Source: Candidatus Aalborgicola bjergmarkensis
GTDB taxonomy: Bacteria > Pseudomonadota > Gammaproteobacteria > Burkholderiales > Burkholderiaceae_C
Length of the DNA: 64,000 nt
NCBI GenBank assembly: GCA_016708725.1
Contig: JADJFE010000040.1
Span: 62,001 to 126,000, forward strand
Reading direction: 5' to 3'
Shown: piece after piece, positions 16,620 to 26,208 of the stretch
How positions within the stretch are numbered: position 1 is the stretch's first letter
Layout: every line of letters starts with the position of its first letter
Translations under genes and position numbers: made by a program
The notes under the pieces: model-generated
The model's input: only the letters and a program-made list of their open reading frames with translations
Database searches by the model: none
Told to the model about the DNA's origin: nothing

Positions 16620-19417
16620 GATGGCTCCCGTGGTGTGAGTCTGGCCAGGTGGGTCGCCGCCTCGGCATAGTCGAAGCGCGATAGTGCAGCGTGCAATTGT
16701 GCCAGGCTGGTCTGCTTAGCCGGTTCGTCGAAGCTGACCACCAAGGTATCCAGCCACTCTTGCGGAATGTGGCCGTGGCGTTCAATGCCTTGGGCGATAT
16801 CCGCCAGTATCTGGGCAGGCGCACTGGTGGTTTGGACGGCCTCCGGTTTGCTATTGGCATGATGGGCATGATTGGCATGGAACGTCTGTGCCCTTTGCCG
16901 TAACAGGGCTAACTCGCTGCTAATGTCCTGTGCCAAGGCCGTGCGCGCCGGTGCACTCTCTTCCTTGAGATACGCATCGGCCAGGGCCTGCAAGCGTGAA
17001 GCGCCAATATTGCCGGCCGCTCCTTTCAGGGCGTGGGCCAATTGCCATGCTTTTGTCCACTCTTGCCGCTGGCCCAGCGCTTGCATCTGCTTGCCGCCAT
17101 CGCCCATATCGGCAATGAATTGACGCAAGCGTGTTGACACACGGCTGGTTTGCCCGCCAGCCATTTGCAGGGCCAGCGTGGCATCGATGCTCGGCAGAGG
17201 GGGTATGGTGTTTGTCGAAGTGTCGGCAATACCCGGTTGCTCTGGCTGCTTTGCGCCGGGCAGCAGGCAACGCGCCAGCGCGGCATACAAGTCATCCGGC
17301 TGAATGGGTTTGATGAGGTAATCCTTGAAACCAGCGGCCATGCCCTGTTGGCGCATCTGTGGCATGCCGTGCGCCGTCATGGCAATGATTGGCAGTTTTT
17401 CCATGCCGGGCAGCTTATGGATCTGGTGCGTTGCCTCCAGGCCATCCATCACGGGCATCTGGATGTCCATCAGCACGATGTCTGGCGTTCGGGCCAGTAC
17501 CTTGTCAACGGCTTCCTGCCCGTTGCTTGCCTGTTCAACGATGATTCCCACATCACCCAGGGTTTCGGCTGCCACCTGGCGGTTGAAGGCATTGTCTTCG
17601 ACCAGCAGTACGTGCCGACCGTGCAAGGTGGCACTGATCGGCTGGAGCGGTGCATGTACCTGTGGCGGTGCCGTCTTTGCCTGGGCCTCGACATCGACAG
17701 CCAGATGGACGACAAACTGAAAATTGCTGCCGACACCGGGGGTGCTCTCGGCCCGGAGCTTTCCACCCATCATCTCGACGAGTTGGGAACTGATCGCCAG
17801 CCCCAGGCCTGTGCCACCCTGTCGGCGGGCGAGGAAACCATCGACTTGCGAGAAGGGCTGGAACAGCCTGGCCAGATCGTCCTTCGCAATACCGATGCCC
17901 GTATCGCGCACCGAGAAGAGCAGCGCAGCCACCGTTGTCTCGCAATGGTCAAGCCGGACGCTGAGGGTAATCTCGCCCGCTTCGGTGAATTTCGCCGCAT
18001 TGCCAACCAGGTTGATCAATACCTGTTCAAGACGCAATCCGTCACCGATCAAGGCGGGCGGCACGTCGGGAGCGACATCAACCGTCAAGCGCAGGCCGCG
18101 CTCGTCGGTGGCAACGCCGATGATGTCAACGACGCGGGTCAGCACGTCATCAAGCAGGAAAGGGGCGTGCTGCAGACGCAGTTTTCCCGCTTCAAGCTTG
18201 GAGAAATCGAGTATGTCGTTGATCACCCGCAGCAGCAGTTCCGAAGACTTGCCAATCTTCCCGGCATAGTCCTTCTGCTGTGCTGTCAATTCGGTGCGCA
18301 ACAGGCGCAGGTTCATGCCAATGATGGCGTTAATCGGCGTTCGCAATTCATGGCTCACCATGGAAACGAAGGCCTGCTTCGCCATTTCCGCCTGGCGCTG
18401 CTCGGTGATATCCATGTGGATGCCAGCCATATGCAGCACATGGCCTTGGGCATCATGTTCGACACCGACACCGCCGGCATGGATCCAGCGCCAGTTGCCG
18501 TCCTTGGCGCGCAAGCGGAAATCGACTTCGTAGAACTCGCTTTTCCTTGCCAGATGATCGGCGACGGCTGCCTCCATCGCGGTCACGTCATCCGGATGCA
18601 TCAGGCTACGGAAACCTTCGTAGGTCTCGGGTACATCACCCTGGACATAGCCCAGCATACTGAGCCAGGCATCGTCCATGCGGTTGATATTACTGGCGAC
18701 ATTCCATTCCCAGGTGGCAAGCCTGCCGCCGCGCAGGCTCAAACGCAGGCGCTGATAGGCACTGATCAGCGCAACATCGGCACGCTCTTTCATCAACAGC
18801 ATGAAACCGGAACTGCCGACCACCATCAGCGCAAACAGTGCGACGTAAGTGAGCGACTGTCCGATGCTGCGGGTGAATAGTGTGATATCCATTGTGATTG
18901 CATCGTGAATGCGCCAGACGCAGGCAGCGCAAAGCACCAGCAGAAATGCAGCGATGGACTTTTGCAAGCGCGACGGGTTAGACCGATTTGCGCCCTGCAC
19001 CAAAGCAATGGCAGCCGGAAAAACGAGGAGGATCACCCAAATCGAGGCGACAATGATCAGTCCCGTCAAAGTCTCCTGATAAACCCACAACAACACCATG
19101 CCGCAGACCTGGAGTCCAACGTACAGGCGCATCAGGACTTGGCGCCCTGGCGCGTAATACGTCAGCGCGATCATCTCAAGGGCAAACCCGGCGAACAACA
19201 CGGAATTGGCAGCATGCATGGAGAGCACAAAAGGAATATCGCCCCGCAGGCTCAGCAACCCCCAACCCACCATCTGCAACCCCCGGCTGACCACGAACCA
19301 GCGCAGCGGCTGTTCCTGCCCTTCACGCCTATAGGCAAGCAACATCGCGATGGCGAACAGGTTCGCGATGGCCAGCAGGCGTAGCAGGGTCTTGATGTCG
19401 AGCGAGAGAAATTCCAT
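16616..19417 (-). CDS. hybrid sensor histidine kinase (7TM - PAS - HisKA - HATPase - REC - Hpt)
   Basis: 933 residues. Residues 1-215 contain about seven membrane helices. A PAS/PAC sensor follows (about 235-350, ending in HMDITEQRQAEMAKQAF). The HisKA dimerisation domain has the phospho-His in FVSMVSHELRTPINA. The ATP-binding domain has NLVGNAAKFT, DTGIGI and GGTGLGLAIS boxes. A receiver domain (about 610-725) has DIVLMDIQMPVMDG, and a C-terminal Hpt domain has the His in LAHALKGAAGNIG. This is a full His-Asp-His phosphorelay, feeding the coupled regulator at 15651. It is divergent from a second hybrid kinase operon across a 112-base gap. Confidence 0.93.
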   Translation of the reverse strand: MEFLSLDIKTLLRLLAIANLFAIAMLLAYRREGQEQPLRWFVVSRGLQMVGWGLLSLRGDIPFVLSMHAANSVLFAGFALEMIALTYYAPGRQVLMRLYVGLQVCGMVLLWVYQETLTGLIIVASIWVILLVFPAAIALVQGANRSNPSRLQKSIAAFLLVLCAACVWRIHDAITMDITLFTRSIGQSLTYVALFALMVVGSSGFMLLMKERADVALISAYQRLRLSLRGGRLATWEWNVASNINRMDDAWLSMLGYVQGDVPETYEGFRSLMHPDDVTAMEAAVADHLARKSEFYEVDFRLRAKDGNWRWIHAGGVGVEHDAQGHVLHMAGIHMDITEQRQAEMAKQAFVSMVSHELRTPINAIIGMNLRLLRTELTAQQKDYAGKIGKSSELLLRVINDILDFSKLEAGKLRLQHAPFLLDDVLTRVVDIIGVATDERGLRLTVDVAPDVPPALIGDGLRLEQVLINLVGNAAKFTEAGEITLSVRLDHCETTVAALLFSVRDTGIGIAKDDLARLFQPFSQVDGFLARRQGGTGLGLAISSQLVEMMGGKLRAESTPGVGSNFQFVVHLAVDVEAQAKTAPPQVHAPLQPISATLHGRHVLLVEDNAFNRQVAAETLGDVGIIVEQASNGQEAVDKVLARTPDIVLMDIQMPVMDGLEATHQIHKLPGMEKLPIIAMTAHGMPQMRQQGMAAGFKDYLIKPIQPDDLYAALARCLLPGAKQPEQPGIADTSTNTIPPLPSIDATLALQMAGGQTSRVSTRLRQFIADMGDGGKQMQALGQRQEWTKAWQLAHALKGAAGNIGASRLQALADAYLKEESAPARTALAQDISSELALLRQRAQTFHANHAHHANSKPEAVQTTSAPAQILADIAQGIERHGHIPQEWLDTLVVSFDEPAKQTSLAQLHAALSRFDYAEAATHLARLTPREPS

Positions 19418-19453
19418 GTGTGCATTATCCAGAGGTCACGGCCCTGGCGGTGG

Positions 19454-19466
19454 TACATGCCATGTA
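19454..19466. promoter_or_regulatory. palindrome in the divergent promoter of the signalling island
   Basis: TACATG-C-CATGTA is a perfect palindrome in the 112-base gap between the two divergent kinase operons. It is placed where a shared operator would lie. The size is small enough to occur by chance, so confidence is low. Confidence 0.3.
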
Positions 19467-19529
19467 GCACATTTTCATGCCTGAAGTTAGTAACATCGTG
19501 CACAGTTATGATGTACAACCTGCGACCCC

Positions 19530-19955
19530 ATGCCGAATCCCATACGTTTACGCCCAACCCTTCTTGCCATTGACGATAGCAAAAGCCAGTGCGCCTTTTA
19601 CCGCATCGTGCTGGGACGGTTCGGTAAAGTGCGTACAGTAGACACACTGGACGAGTTTTTCGCCATGGGAGCGTGTGCCGACCTCATCATTCTGGCAACG
19701 CATCTGGTGGGAGAAGGCCAAAAGATGGAAGACGTGCTTGCGAAGCTGACCGCTACCGCGCCGGTACTCCTCAGCGAGGCGTACCCGCAAGACCGCGCCG
19801 CTCGCCCATACCACAGCGAGAGGGTTGTTGGGCACTGGCGGCGTGGCGGTGACCACGAGCATTTGTGTTGGCTTGTGGATCGTGCATTGGGCAGTGCATC
19901 GCCCGCCGTCTTGCCAGCACCGACTTATTTATGTTCATCGAAAGGCAGTTTATGA
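19530..19955 (+). CDS. degenerate receiver-like protein (pseudo-receiver)
   Basis: 141 residues. The N terminus LLAIDDSKSQC fits the acidic pair of a receiver domain, but the position of the phospho-acceptor reads ADLIILATHLVGEG with no Asp, and the C-terminal third is low-similarity. I interpret it as a receiver-like protein that cannot be phosphorylated in the usual way, but this rests on little sequence. The stop overlaps the start of the binding-protein gene by four bases (ATGA), which supports it being translated and the first gene of a four-gene operon. Confidence 0.55.
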   Translation: MPNPIRLRPTLLAIDDSKSQCAFYRIVLGRFGKVRTVDTLDEFFAMGACADLIILATHLVGEGQKMEDVLAKLTATAPVLLSEAYPQDRAARPYHSERVVGHWRRGGDHEHLCWLVDRALGSASPAVLPAPTYLCSSKGSL

Positions 19956-20776
19956 AAGTTCGATCACTAACAAAACGCATCCTGAGTTCCATCGGTGGTC
20001 TGGCTTTGCTGACGAGCACCCTCGTCGCCGTGGCCGGCCCCGTCCATTGCGGCGACAGGCCAATCCGCTGGTCTTACTTTGACTATGGATTTTTCTATGA
20101 CCCTGCAGAGGGTGGCAAAGGCATCGACAAAGATATCCTTGACGAACTCATCAAGCGCACAGGGTGTCGTTTTGATGCCAAACTATTGCCACGCGCACGC
20201 AGTTGGGCCGATGTAGCAAGTGGCGATCTCGATATGTTTCCCACCGGTATTCCAAACGCCGAGCGCGAACGATTCGCCTGGTTTGCCAATTACATGGCCA
20301 TGAAGAACTACGCCATCGTTCATTCCCGTGACGCTGCAAGCATCAAGCGCGCGGAGGATTTCATCGCCAACAAGTCGCTCAAATTCGGCGTGGTGCGCAG
20401 CTTCAAGCACGGAACCGAGCAGGATCAGTGGCTGGATCAGTTGCGCAAGGAGCAGCGGGTGCAGGAAAGCCCCGACGCTGAAACTGTGTATAAAAAACTG
20501 AAGGAGCAACACGTTGACGCGATGTTTTCCCAGCCCCCCGTGTACCGTAAAAACCTCAAACTCCTGGGAATGGAAAACATGGTGACGGTGCAGGACTGGA
20601 CGCCGAGCGAACGCGGTGCAGTGCATGGATTGGTGCTTTCCAAGAGCCGCTTCAGCGAGGCCGAGGCCGAAAAATGGCGCGCTGTCATGTTGAAGATGCG
20701 CGAAGACGGCACATTGAAGAAAATTTTCAGCCGCTATCTGCCAGCAGATGAAGTGGCCAAGATACTGGAGTACTAG
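19952..20776 (+). CDS. periplasmic solute-binding protein, SBP family 3-like
   Basis: 274 residues from ATG 19952, with AAGG about 7 bases upstream. A Sec signal peptide (residues 1-28, ALLTSTLVAVAG) leads into a two-lobed binding-protein fold: RPIRWSYFDYGFFY, GIDKDILDELIKRTGC, the RSWADVASGDLDMFPTGIP strand and a second lobe from about 125. These features match amino-acid-type or quinoprotein-type binding proteins lacking an associated permease. There is no ABC transporter nearby; the next gene, three bases downstream, is a hybrid kinase with a periplasmic loop. The most likely job is to present a ligand to that kinase. Confidence 0.85.
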   Translation: MKVRSLTKRILSSIGGLALLTSTLVAVAGPVHCGDRPIRWSYFDYGFFYDPAEGGKGIDKDILDELIKRTGCRFDAKLLPRARSWADVASGDLDMFPTGIPNAERERFAWFANYMAMKNYAIVHSRDAASIKRAEDFIANKSLKFGVVRSFKHGTEQDQWLDQLRKEQRVQESPDAETVYKKLKEQHVDAMFSQPPVYRKNLKLLGMENMVTVQDWTPSERGAVHGLVLSKSRFSEAEAEKWRAVMLKMREDGTLKKIFSRYLPADEVAKILEY

Positions 20777-20779
20777 ACC

Positions 20780-23700
20780 GTGGAACGACGTGGCAAGCTT
20801 TCACGTCAGTTGCTGACGCGCGTGCTGTTGGTCTGCTTTGTGCTGGCATCGCTTGCGGCGCTGTACAACGGATGGTCGAGCTATCGCACCGAGCGCGTAC
20901 GCCAGCAGGATCAGTTGCAGGCAGTGCTTGCCGCCTATCGGGATACCCTGTCGAAGGCGCTATGGGAGCTGGATCAAAGCTCGCTGGAGCTACAACTGAC
21001 CGGGCTAAAACATTACCCTGCCATTCTTTTTGCCGCCGTCACAGGCAAGGGCGGGATGCAGGCAAATTATTCCAAGCGCGATGCAGTCCAGCCGCATACC
21101 GATGCTCCGCTTCGTTACGAGCTGCGGGCCGACGAAGGTAAACGTTTGATGGGCAGCCTGGATATCCGTCTGGACGAGCAGGCGCTGCGTGCCGAGGTGC
21201 TGGGTGAAGCCTTGCGTGGTTCGCTGCTCGTCAGTATGGAACTGGCACTGCTGGCGCTTGTCATCTACTGGCTGGTGCAACGGGATATTTCTTCGCCGAT
21301 ACGCGAATTGTCGGAGCATGTGGGGGCGCTGAGCATAAAGACGCTCGGTCAGCCCGCGCCCAGGCCGACCACACTGCAACCCAATGAACTGCACCGTCTT
21401 GCCGAGGGTATTACACGGCTGCAGGCCGAGCTGCAACAGCAGCTTGCCCATCGCGAAGCGATTGCCCGGGAGTTGGAGCAGCACCGTGATCAACTCAAGG
21501 CGCAGGCCGAGCGACAAGAGGTACAACTCGATGCTGTGCTGGAGAACATGGCCGATGGGGCCGGTGTTCTCGATGGAGCTGGCGTGATTCTCTACGCCAA
21601 TCCGGCCTGGGTTCACATCATGGGTGTGGCTACCGGCGAAGAATTGCAACAGCTCACACCCGCACAATGGTTGCAGGCATCCTGGCAGGAGCTGCAAACC
21701 CAACTGGATGCAACGGATACCGCAGGCGGTGCCATGGTGCACCAGCTTATTCTGCTGCGTCCGCACGGTAGCGAAGTGCCGGTGGAGGCCAGCTTTTCGG
21801 TGATCGAGCGCCATGCCGATGGACTGCCAAAACGTATCCAGACAATGGTGCGTGACATCACATTGCGCCGGGAAACCGAGCGCGCGTTGGTTGCGGCACG
21901 CGAGGCGGCTTTTCAGGCCAGCAAGGCCAAAAGCGATTTCCTCGCCAACATGAGCCACGAAATTCGCACGCCGATGAACGGTGTCATGGGCCTGACCCAG
22001 CTCCTGCTGGATACGCCGCTGAATGACCGCCAGCGAGATTATCTGAACAAGATCATTTCGTCCTCGCGCGCACTGCTCAACATCCTGAATGACATTCTGG
22101 ACTATTCCAAGATCGAGGCTGGCAGGCTTGATCTTGAGCAGCAGGACATGGAACTGGATGCGATTCTTGGCAATGTCGCCAACCTGTTCGCCACCCATGC
22201 AGAGCAAAAAGGCATTGAGCTCTTTTTAGAAGTAGATCGCAAAATTCCCGCACTGCGTGGAGACGCACTGCGCTTGGGGCAGGTGCTCAACAACCTGGTC
22301 GGCAATGCACTGAAATTCACGCCCAAGGGGGAGATTCATATCAAGGTTGAACTGCTCGAACGCAGCGATGATGCGGTGCAATTGGCGTTCTCGGTGCGAG
22401 ATACCGGGATTGGTCTGAGTTCCGAGCAGGCGCAAAAGTTGTTCCAGCCGTTCACCCAAGCGGATGGCAGTATCACGCGCCGATTTGGCGGCACCGGTCT
22501 GGGTCTGAGTATTAGCAAGCGCATTGTCGAATTGATGCAGGGCGAAATCGGAGTCGAAAGCGTCCTCGGACAAGGAACCACGTTCCGCTTCACCGCACGG
22601 CTGGCCCTGCAGCCCGTCCAGGCCGATGCCACAGTGCTGGGCTTGCCACCGATGCGTGTGCTGGTGGTGGACGATATGGCAACCTCGCGGCTGATTTTGC
22701 GGCATATCCTGCAATCCTGGCACTTCGATATCACGGAAGCGGATTCAGGCGAGCAGGCGCTGGCCGCACTGCAAGAGGCCCAGTCAGTCGGGAAACCGTT
22801 CGATCTCTTGCTACTCGATTGGCAAATGCCGGGAATCGATGGCCTTGAGGTTGCAGCGCGCGTACAGCGTCAGGCGCTGGCCCATGCGCCGACCATCATC
22901 ATGGCAACCGCGTTCTCCCGTGAAAAACTGTTGAGCACCGCGCAAGACATCCATCTCGATGCCGTACTGACCAAGCCGGTGACTGCATCGGATCTGTCCG
23001 ACACCTTGAGCAGCCTGCATGGACAACAGCGCGCCCCCAAAGCCGCAAGCAAAGCTCCAATCCACAGCATTCGGCAAAAAACCGGAGCGATACGCGGCGC
23101 ACATGTTTTGCTTGCCGAAGACAATGCGGTGAACCAGCAGGTTGCACAAGGATTTCTCGAAAACGCCGGTTTGAAGGTCGATATTGCGCAAAACGGCCGC
23201 GAAGCACTGGAGCGTATCGCCACTTCCAGCTATGACCTGGTGCTGATGGATTTGCATATGCCAGAAATGGATGGCTTCGAGGCCACCCGCGCGATTCGCG
23301 CACAAGGACTGACCACACTGCCTATTGTTGCCATGACGGCGGCGGCGATGAAACAGGATGTGGACGCCTCGCTTGCCGCCGGTATGAACGACCATGTGGC
23401 AAAGCCAATCGACCCGGATGCGCTATGTGCGGCACTGCTACGCTGGATTTCCCCTGGCCGTCGAAGCGATGTCGAAGAAAATGACACCACCCATGCAGTT
23501 GACGAGGATGAGGGCGGAGTTGCGCTGGTGTTGCCAGGATTTGACCTGGAGGGCTTGCGCTCGCGTACCGGTGCCGACCGTGCAGGGGTACTCCAGCTCC
23601 TGGGTTTGTTTGCGAATGAAGTCCGTGCAGCGCCTGAAGACCTTGCGCGTTTGTTGCGCGATGGCGATCATGCAACGGCACGTCGCCTGGCGCACAGCGT

Positions 23701-24136
23701 CAGAGGCGCTGCCGGCAACCTCGGCGCCCTGGAGTTGCAAGCGGTGGCGCAGCGCCTGGAGGCGGAACTCTCCCAACCGGGTATCGACGTTGAGGAATTG
23801 GCCTCATCGCAACAGGCTTTCGTCGCATCCGCCCTGCAGACTATCGCGGTTCTGGATGGTCTGCGCACGCGCCAGCAGCCCACTGCCGAGGCCCCTTCCG
23901 ATCCACTGGACCTGACGATCCTTGCGCAACACATCAACGCACTCATGGTCCAACTGGCAGCCAGTGAGGCCATCCAGGATGCCCAACTGCACGATCTGCG
24001 CACGGCACTGGCCGGCCATGTTCCAGGCGGATTGTGCGAGACCTTATTCAACCATATCGACTGCTTCGATTACGCCGCAGCGATGGATGCACTGTCTGCT
24101 ATCGCCACATCCCTGAAAATTCAGCTAATCCCATGA
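20780..24136 (+). CDS. hybrid sensor histidine kinase (TM - periplasmic loop - TM - HAMP - PAS - HisKA - HATPase - REC - REC - Hpt)
   Basis: 1118 residues from a GTG three bases after the binding-protein stop. Helix 1 (about 10-30) and helix 2 (about 150-170) frame a periplasmic domain of about 120 residues. A HAMP domain and coiled coil lead to a PAS domain (about 250-365). HisKA has the phospho-His in FLANMSHEIRTPMNG. The ATPase domain has NLVGNALKFT, DTGIGL and GGTGLGLSIS. Two receivers follow with DLLLLDWQMPGIDG and DLVLMDLHMPEMDG, then an Hpt domain with LAHSVRGAAGNLG. The stop overlaps the next gene by four bases. BarA/EvgS-like architecture; the ligand is probably delivered by the upstream binding protein. 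Confidence 0.93.
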   Translation: MERRGKLSRQLLTRVLLVCFVLASLAALYNGWSSYRTERVRQQDQLQAVLAAYRDTLSKALWELDQSSLELQLTGLKHYPAILFAAVTGKGGMQANYSKRDAVQPHTDAPLRYELRADEGKRLMGSLDIRLDEQALRAEVLGEALRGSLLVSMELALLALVIYWLVQRDISSPIRELSEHVGALSIKTLGQPAPRPTTLQPNELHRLAEGITRLQAELQQQLAHREAIARELEQHRDQLKAQAERQEVQLDAVLENMADGAGVLDGAGVILYANPAWVHIMGVATGEELQQLTPAQWLQASWQELQTQLDATDTAGGAMVHQLILLRPHGSEVPVEASFSVIERHADGLPKRIQTMVRDITLRRETERALVAAREAAFQASKAKSDFLANMSHEIRTPMNGVMGLTQLLLDTPLNDRQRDYLNKIISSSRALLNILNDILDYSKIEAGRLDLEQQDMELDAILGNVANLFATHAEQKGIELFLEVDRKIPALRGDALRLGQVLNNLVGNALKFTPKGEIHIKVELLERSDDAVQLAFSVRDTGIGLSSEQAQKLFQPFTQADGSITRRFGGTGLGLSISKRIVELMQGEIGVESVLGQGTTFRFTARLALQPVQADATVLGLPPMRVLVVDDMATSRLILRHILQSWHFDITEADSGEQALAALQEAQSVGKPFDLLLLDWQMPGIDGLEVAARVQRQALAHAPTIIMATAFSREKLLSTAQDIHLDAVLTKPVTASDLSDTLSSLHGQQRAPKAASKAPIHSIRQKTGAIRGAHVLLAEDNAVNQQVAQGFLENAGLKVDIAQNGREALERIATSSYDLVLMDLHMPEMDGFEATRAIRAQGLTTLPIVAMTAAAMKQDVDASLAAGMNDHVAKPIDPDALCAALLRWISPGRRSDVEENDTTHAVDEDEGGVALVLPGFDLEGLRSRTGADRAGVLQLLGLFANEVRAAPEDLARLLRDGDHATARRLAHSVRGAAGNLGALELQAVAQRLEAELSQPGIDVEELASSQQAFVASALQTIAVLDGLRTRQQPTAEAPSDPLDLTILAQHINALMVQLAASEAIQDAQLHDLRTALAGHVPGGLCETLFNHIDCFDYAAAMDALSAIATSLKIQLIP

Positions 24137-25041
24137 ATGACAAACCTTTGGTTCTGTTGGTTGACGACACGCCGACCAATTTGCATGTGCTGATCCGGTC
24201 GCTGCAGGACGACTACCGTGTCAAGGTTGCCACTGGCGGAGCCAAGGCGTTGGAAATCGCCCAATCGAGTGACAAGCCCGATTTGATCCTGCTGGATGTG
24301 ATGATGCCGGAAATCGACGGCTACGAGGTCTGTCGCCGCTTGAAGCAAAACCCTGAGACCCATCGCATTCCGATCATTTTTGTCACGGCCCTGGATAACC
24401 CAAGCGACGAGGAACATGGCCTTAATCTTGGTGCGGATGACTATGTCACCAAACCATTCGCCATGCCCGTGGTGCGCGCCCGTGTGCGCAACCATATCCG
24501 GCTCAAACAAACCGTTGAGCTACTGGAGTCCATGGCATTTATCGATGGCTTGACGTGTTTGTCCAACCGGCGTCATTTCGACCAGACTCTCGATACCGAG
24601 TGGAAACGCTCATTGCGCAACGGAGAGCCTTTGGCATTGATCCTTGCCGATGTGGATCATTTCAAGAAATACAACGACCATTTTGGTCACGGCAAGGGTG
24701 ACGAGTGTTTGAAAAAGGTTGCCAGGGCATTTGCGGAATCCGTCAATCGTCCCGGAGATGTTGTGGCGCGTTACGGCGGCGAGGAATTTGTTGCGATTTT
24801 GCCAAATACCGACAGCATGGGCGCTGCGGTGATTGCTGAAAAGTTCAGAACCCGCGTTGCCGAGTTGGCACTTGCAAGCGCGCCTGGTGCGAACATGCCC
24901 GTAGTTACCGTCAGCGTCGGCTGTGCCAGTTTGAGCCTCAACCCAAGAGACGCAGCATTACCCACGTTGGTTGAATCAGCCGATCAGGCGTTGTATCGTG
25001 CCAAAGAAAACGGGCGCAATCGCGTCGAGATAAACGGCTGA
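24133..25041 (+). CDS. response regulator with GGDEF output, diguanylate cyclase (PleD/WspR-like)
   Basis: 302 residues from ATG 24133, overlapping the kinase stop (ATGA). The receiver (about 5-122) has LVDDTPTN, the acceptor in LILLDVMMPEIDG and YVTKPFAMP. The GGDEF domain begins about 140 with LTCLSNRRHFD, and the active site is RYGGEEF. An RPGD inhibitory I-site lies five residues upstream of GGEEF, so product feedback is expected. It makes cyclic di-GMP, probably when phosphorylated by the relay encoded immediately upstream. Last gene of the island; convergent with tatD. Confidence 0.95.
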   Translation: MNDKPLVLLVDDTPTNLHVLIRSLQDDYRVKVATGGAKALEIAQSSDKPDLILLDVMMPEIDGYEVCRRLKQNPETHRIPIIFVTALDNPSDEEHGLNLGADDYVTKPFAMPVVRARVRNHIRLKQTVELLESMAFIDGLTCLSNRRHFDQTLDTEWKRSLRNGEPLALILADVDHFKKYNDHFGHGKGDECLKKVARAFAESVNRPGDVVARYGGEEFVAILPNTDSMGAAVIAEKFRTRVAELALASAPGANMPVVTVSVGCASLSLNPRDAALPTLVESADQALYRAKENGRNRVEING

Positions 25042-25051
25042 TTACAACGTT

Positions 25052-25849
25052 CTACAAGTGCTTGGCACCTGGAAACAATCGCGTGAAATTCTGGCTGGTC
25101 TGCGCGCCAATGGTTTCAGGGCTGCAACCCTTGAGCTGCGCCAGTTGCTGCGCCACATACGGCAGGTAAGACGGGTTGTTGACCTTGCCACGAAAGGGCG
25201 TTGGCGCCAGATAGGGGCTATCGGTTTCAATCAGCAGCCTGTCCTGCGGCACCCAGGCTGCCACGGCGCGCAAATCCTGGGCGGTCTTGAAAGTCACAAT
25301 GCCGGAAAAAGAAATGTAAAACCCCAGATCGAGCGCCTGGCGTGCGACCGCCAGACTTTCGGTAAAGCAGTGAAACACCCCACCGGCACAACCCGCGCTG
25401 CCGTCCTCGCCTTCTTCGCGCAAGATTGCCAAAGTGTCATCGGCGGCGCTGCGGCTGTGGATGATGAGCGGCTTTTGCAGGGCACGCGCTGCGCGGATGT
25501 GGACCCGAAAGCGCTCGCGTTGCCAGGCCATGTCGGCGTGCGTGCGCGCACCCAATCGGTAATAGTCCAGCCCGGTTTCGCCCACCGCCACGACCCTGGG
25601 CAGTTGCCCCAGCTGCACCAGACGCTCTACGTCGGGTTCGCTGACACCCTCGTTGTCGGGGTGTACGCCTACGCTGGCCCAGAAGTTGTCGTAGGTGGTC
25701 GCCAGCTTGTGGACTGCCGCAAATTCTTCCAGTGTTGTGCAGATGCACAGGGCGCGGTCTACACGCGCTGCGGCCATCGCCTGGCGTATGGCAGGCAGCG
25801 TGTCGATGAGTTCGGGAAAGGTCAGATGGCAATGCGAGTCGGTAAACAT
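25052..25849 (-). CDS. TatD-family metal-dependent deoxyribonuclease (YcfH-like)
   Basis: 265 residues with a TIM-barrel metallohydrolase fold. DSHCHLTF gives the first metal-binding HxH pair, AVGETGLDYY supplies the conserved Glu, KPLIIHSR and GVFHCFTES give further His ligands, and ETDSPYLAP the final Asp. Members remove nucleotides from DNA ends or D-tyrosyl groups; the exact activity of the YcfH subfamily is uncertain. It overlaps the pilZ gene by one base and is the last gene of the mltG-tmk-holB-pilZ-tatD operon, an arrangement common in proteobacteria. Confidence 0.93.
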   Translation of the reverse strand: MFTDSHCHLTFPELIDTLPAIRQAMAAARVDRALCICTTLEEFAAVHKLATTYDNFWASVGVHPDNEGVSEPDVERLVQLGQLPRVVAVGETGLDYYRLGARTHADMAWQRERFRVHIRAARALQKPLIIHSRSAADDTLAILREEGEDGSAGCAGGVFHCFTESLAVARQALDLGFYISFSGIVTFKTAQDLRAVAAWVPQDRLLIETDSPYLAPTPFRGKVNNPSYLPYVAQQLAQLKGCSPETIGAQTSQNFTRLFPGAKHL

Positions 25850-26208
25850 TAGATCGTCTGGGTCGGGCGGTCAGAGCCCAGGTGGGCGCCGAGAATCTGT
25901 TCGATTTTTTGCTTGAGTGCGGCCGATTTTTCGTCCTTGGGGAAGCGGATTCCAACGCCTTGCGTGCGTGAGCCTGCTGCGCGCGCCGGTGTCACCCACG
26001 CTACCTTGCCGGCTACCGGGTAGCGGTGCATGTCTTCGGGCAGGGTCAGGAGCACGTACACGTCGTCGCCCAGGGCATATTCGCGCGTGGTGGGAATAAA
26101 CACACCCCCTTCAGTGAACAAGGGGATGTAGGCGGCGTACAGCGCGGATTTTTCCTTGATGGTCAGCTGTATGACACTGGGTCTGGGGGTTTGGGCTGGT
26201 GCGTTCAT
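25849..26208 (-). CDS. PilZ-domain protein, predicted cyclic-di-GMP binding
   Basis: 119 residues, a single PilZ domain. In this holB-tmk neighbourhood it corresponds to the type IV pilus assembly protein PilZ lineage. The core reads LPEDMHRYPVAGKVAWVTP, with AAGSRTQGVGIRFP downstream. The usual RxxxR and (D/N)xSxxG nucleotide-binding motifs are weak or absent, as in other PilZ proteins of this operon, so c-di-GMP binding is doubtful. Overlaps holB by four bases. Confidence 0.9.
   Translation of the reverse strand: MNAPAQTPRPSVIQLTIKEKSALYAAYIPLFTEGGVFIPTTREYALGDDVYVLLTLPEDMHRYPVAGKVAWVTPARAAGSRTQGVGIRFPKDEKSAALKQKIEQILGAHLGSDRPTQTI

Noticed and set aside
17150..18880. 576-codon open frame on the plus strand
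   Set aside because: Antisense to the hybrid kinase at 16616-19417; composition explained by the kinase codons.
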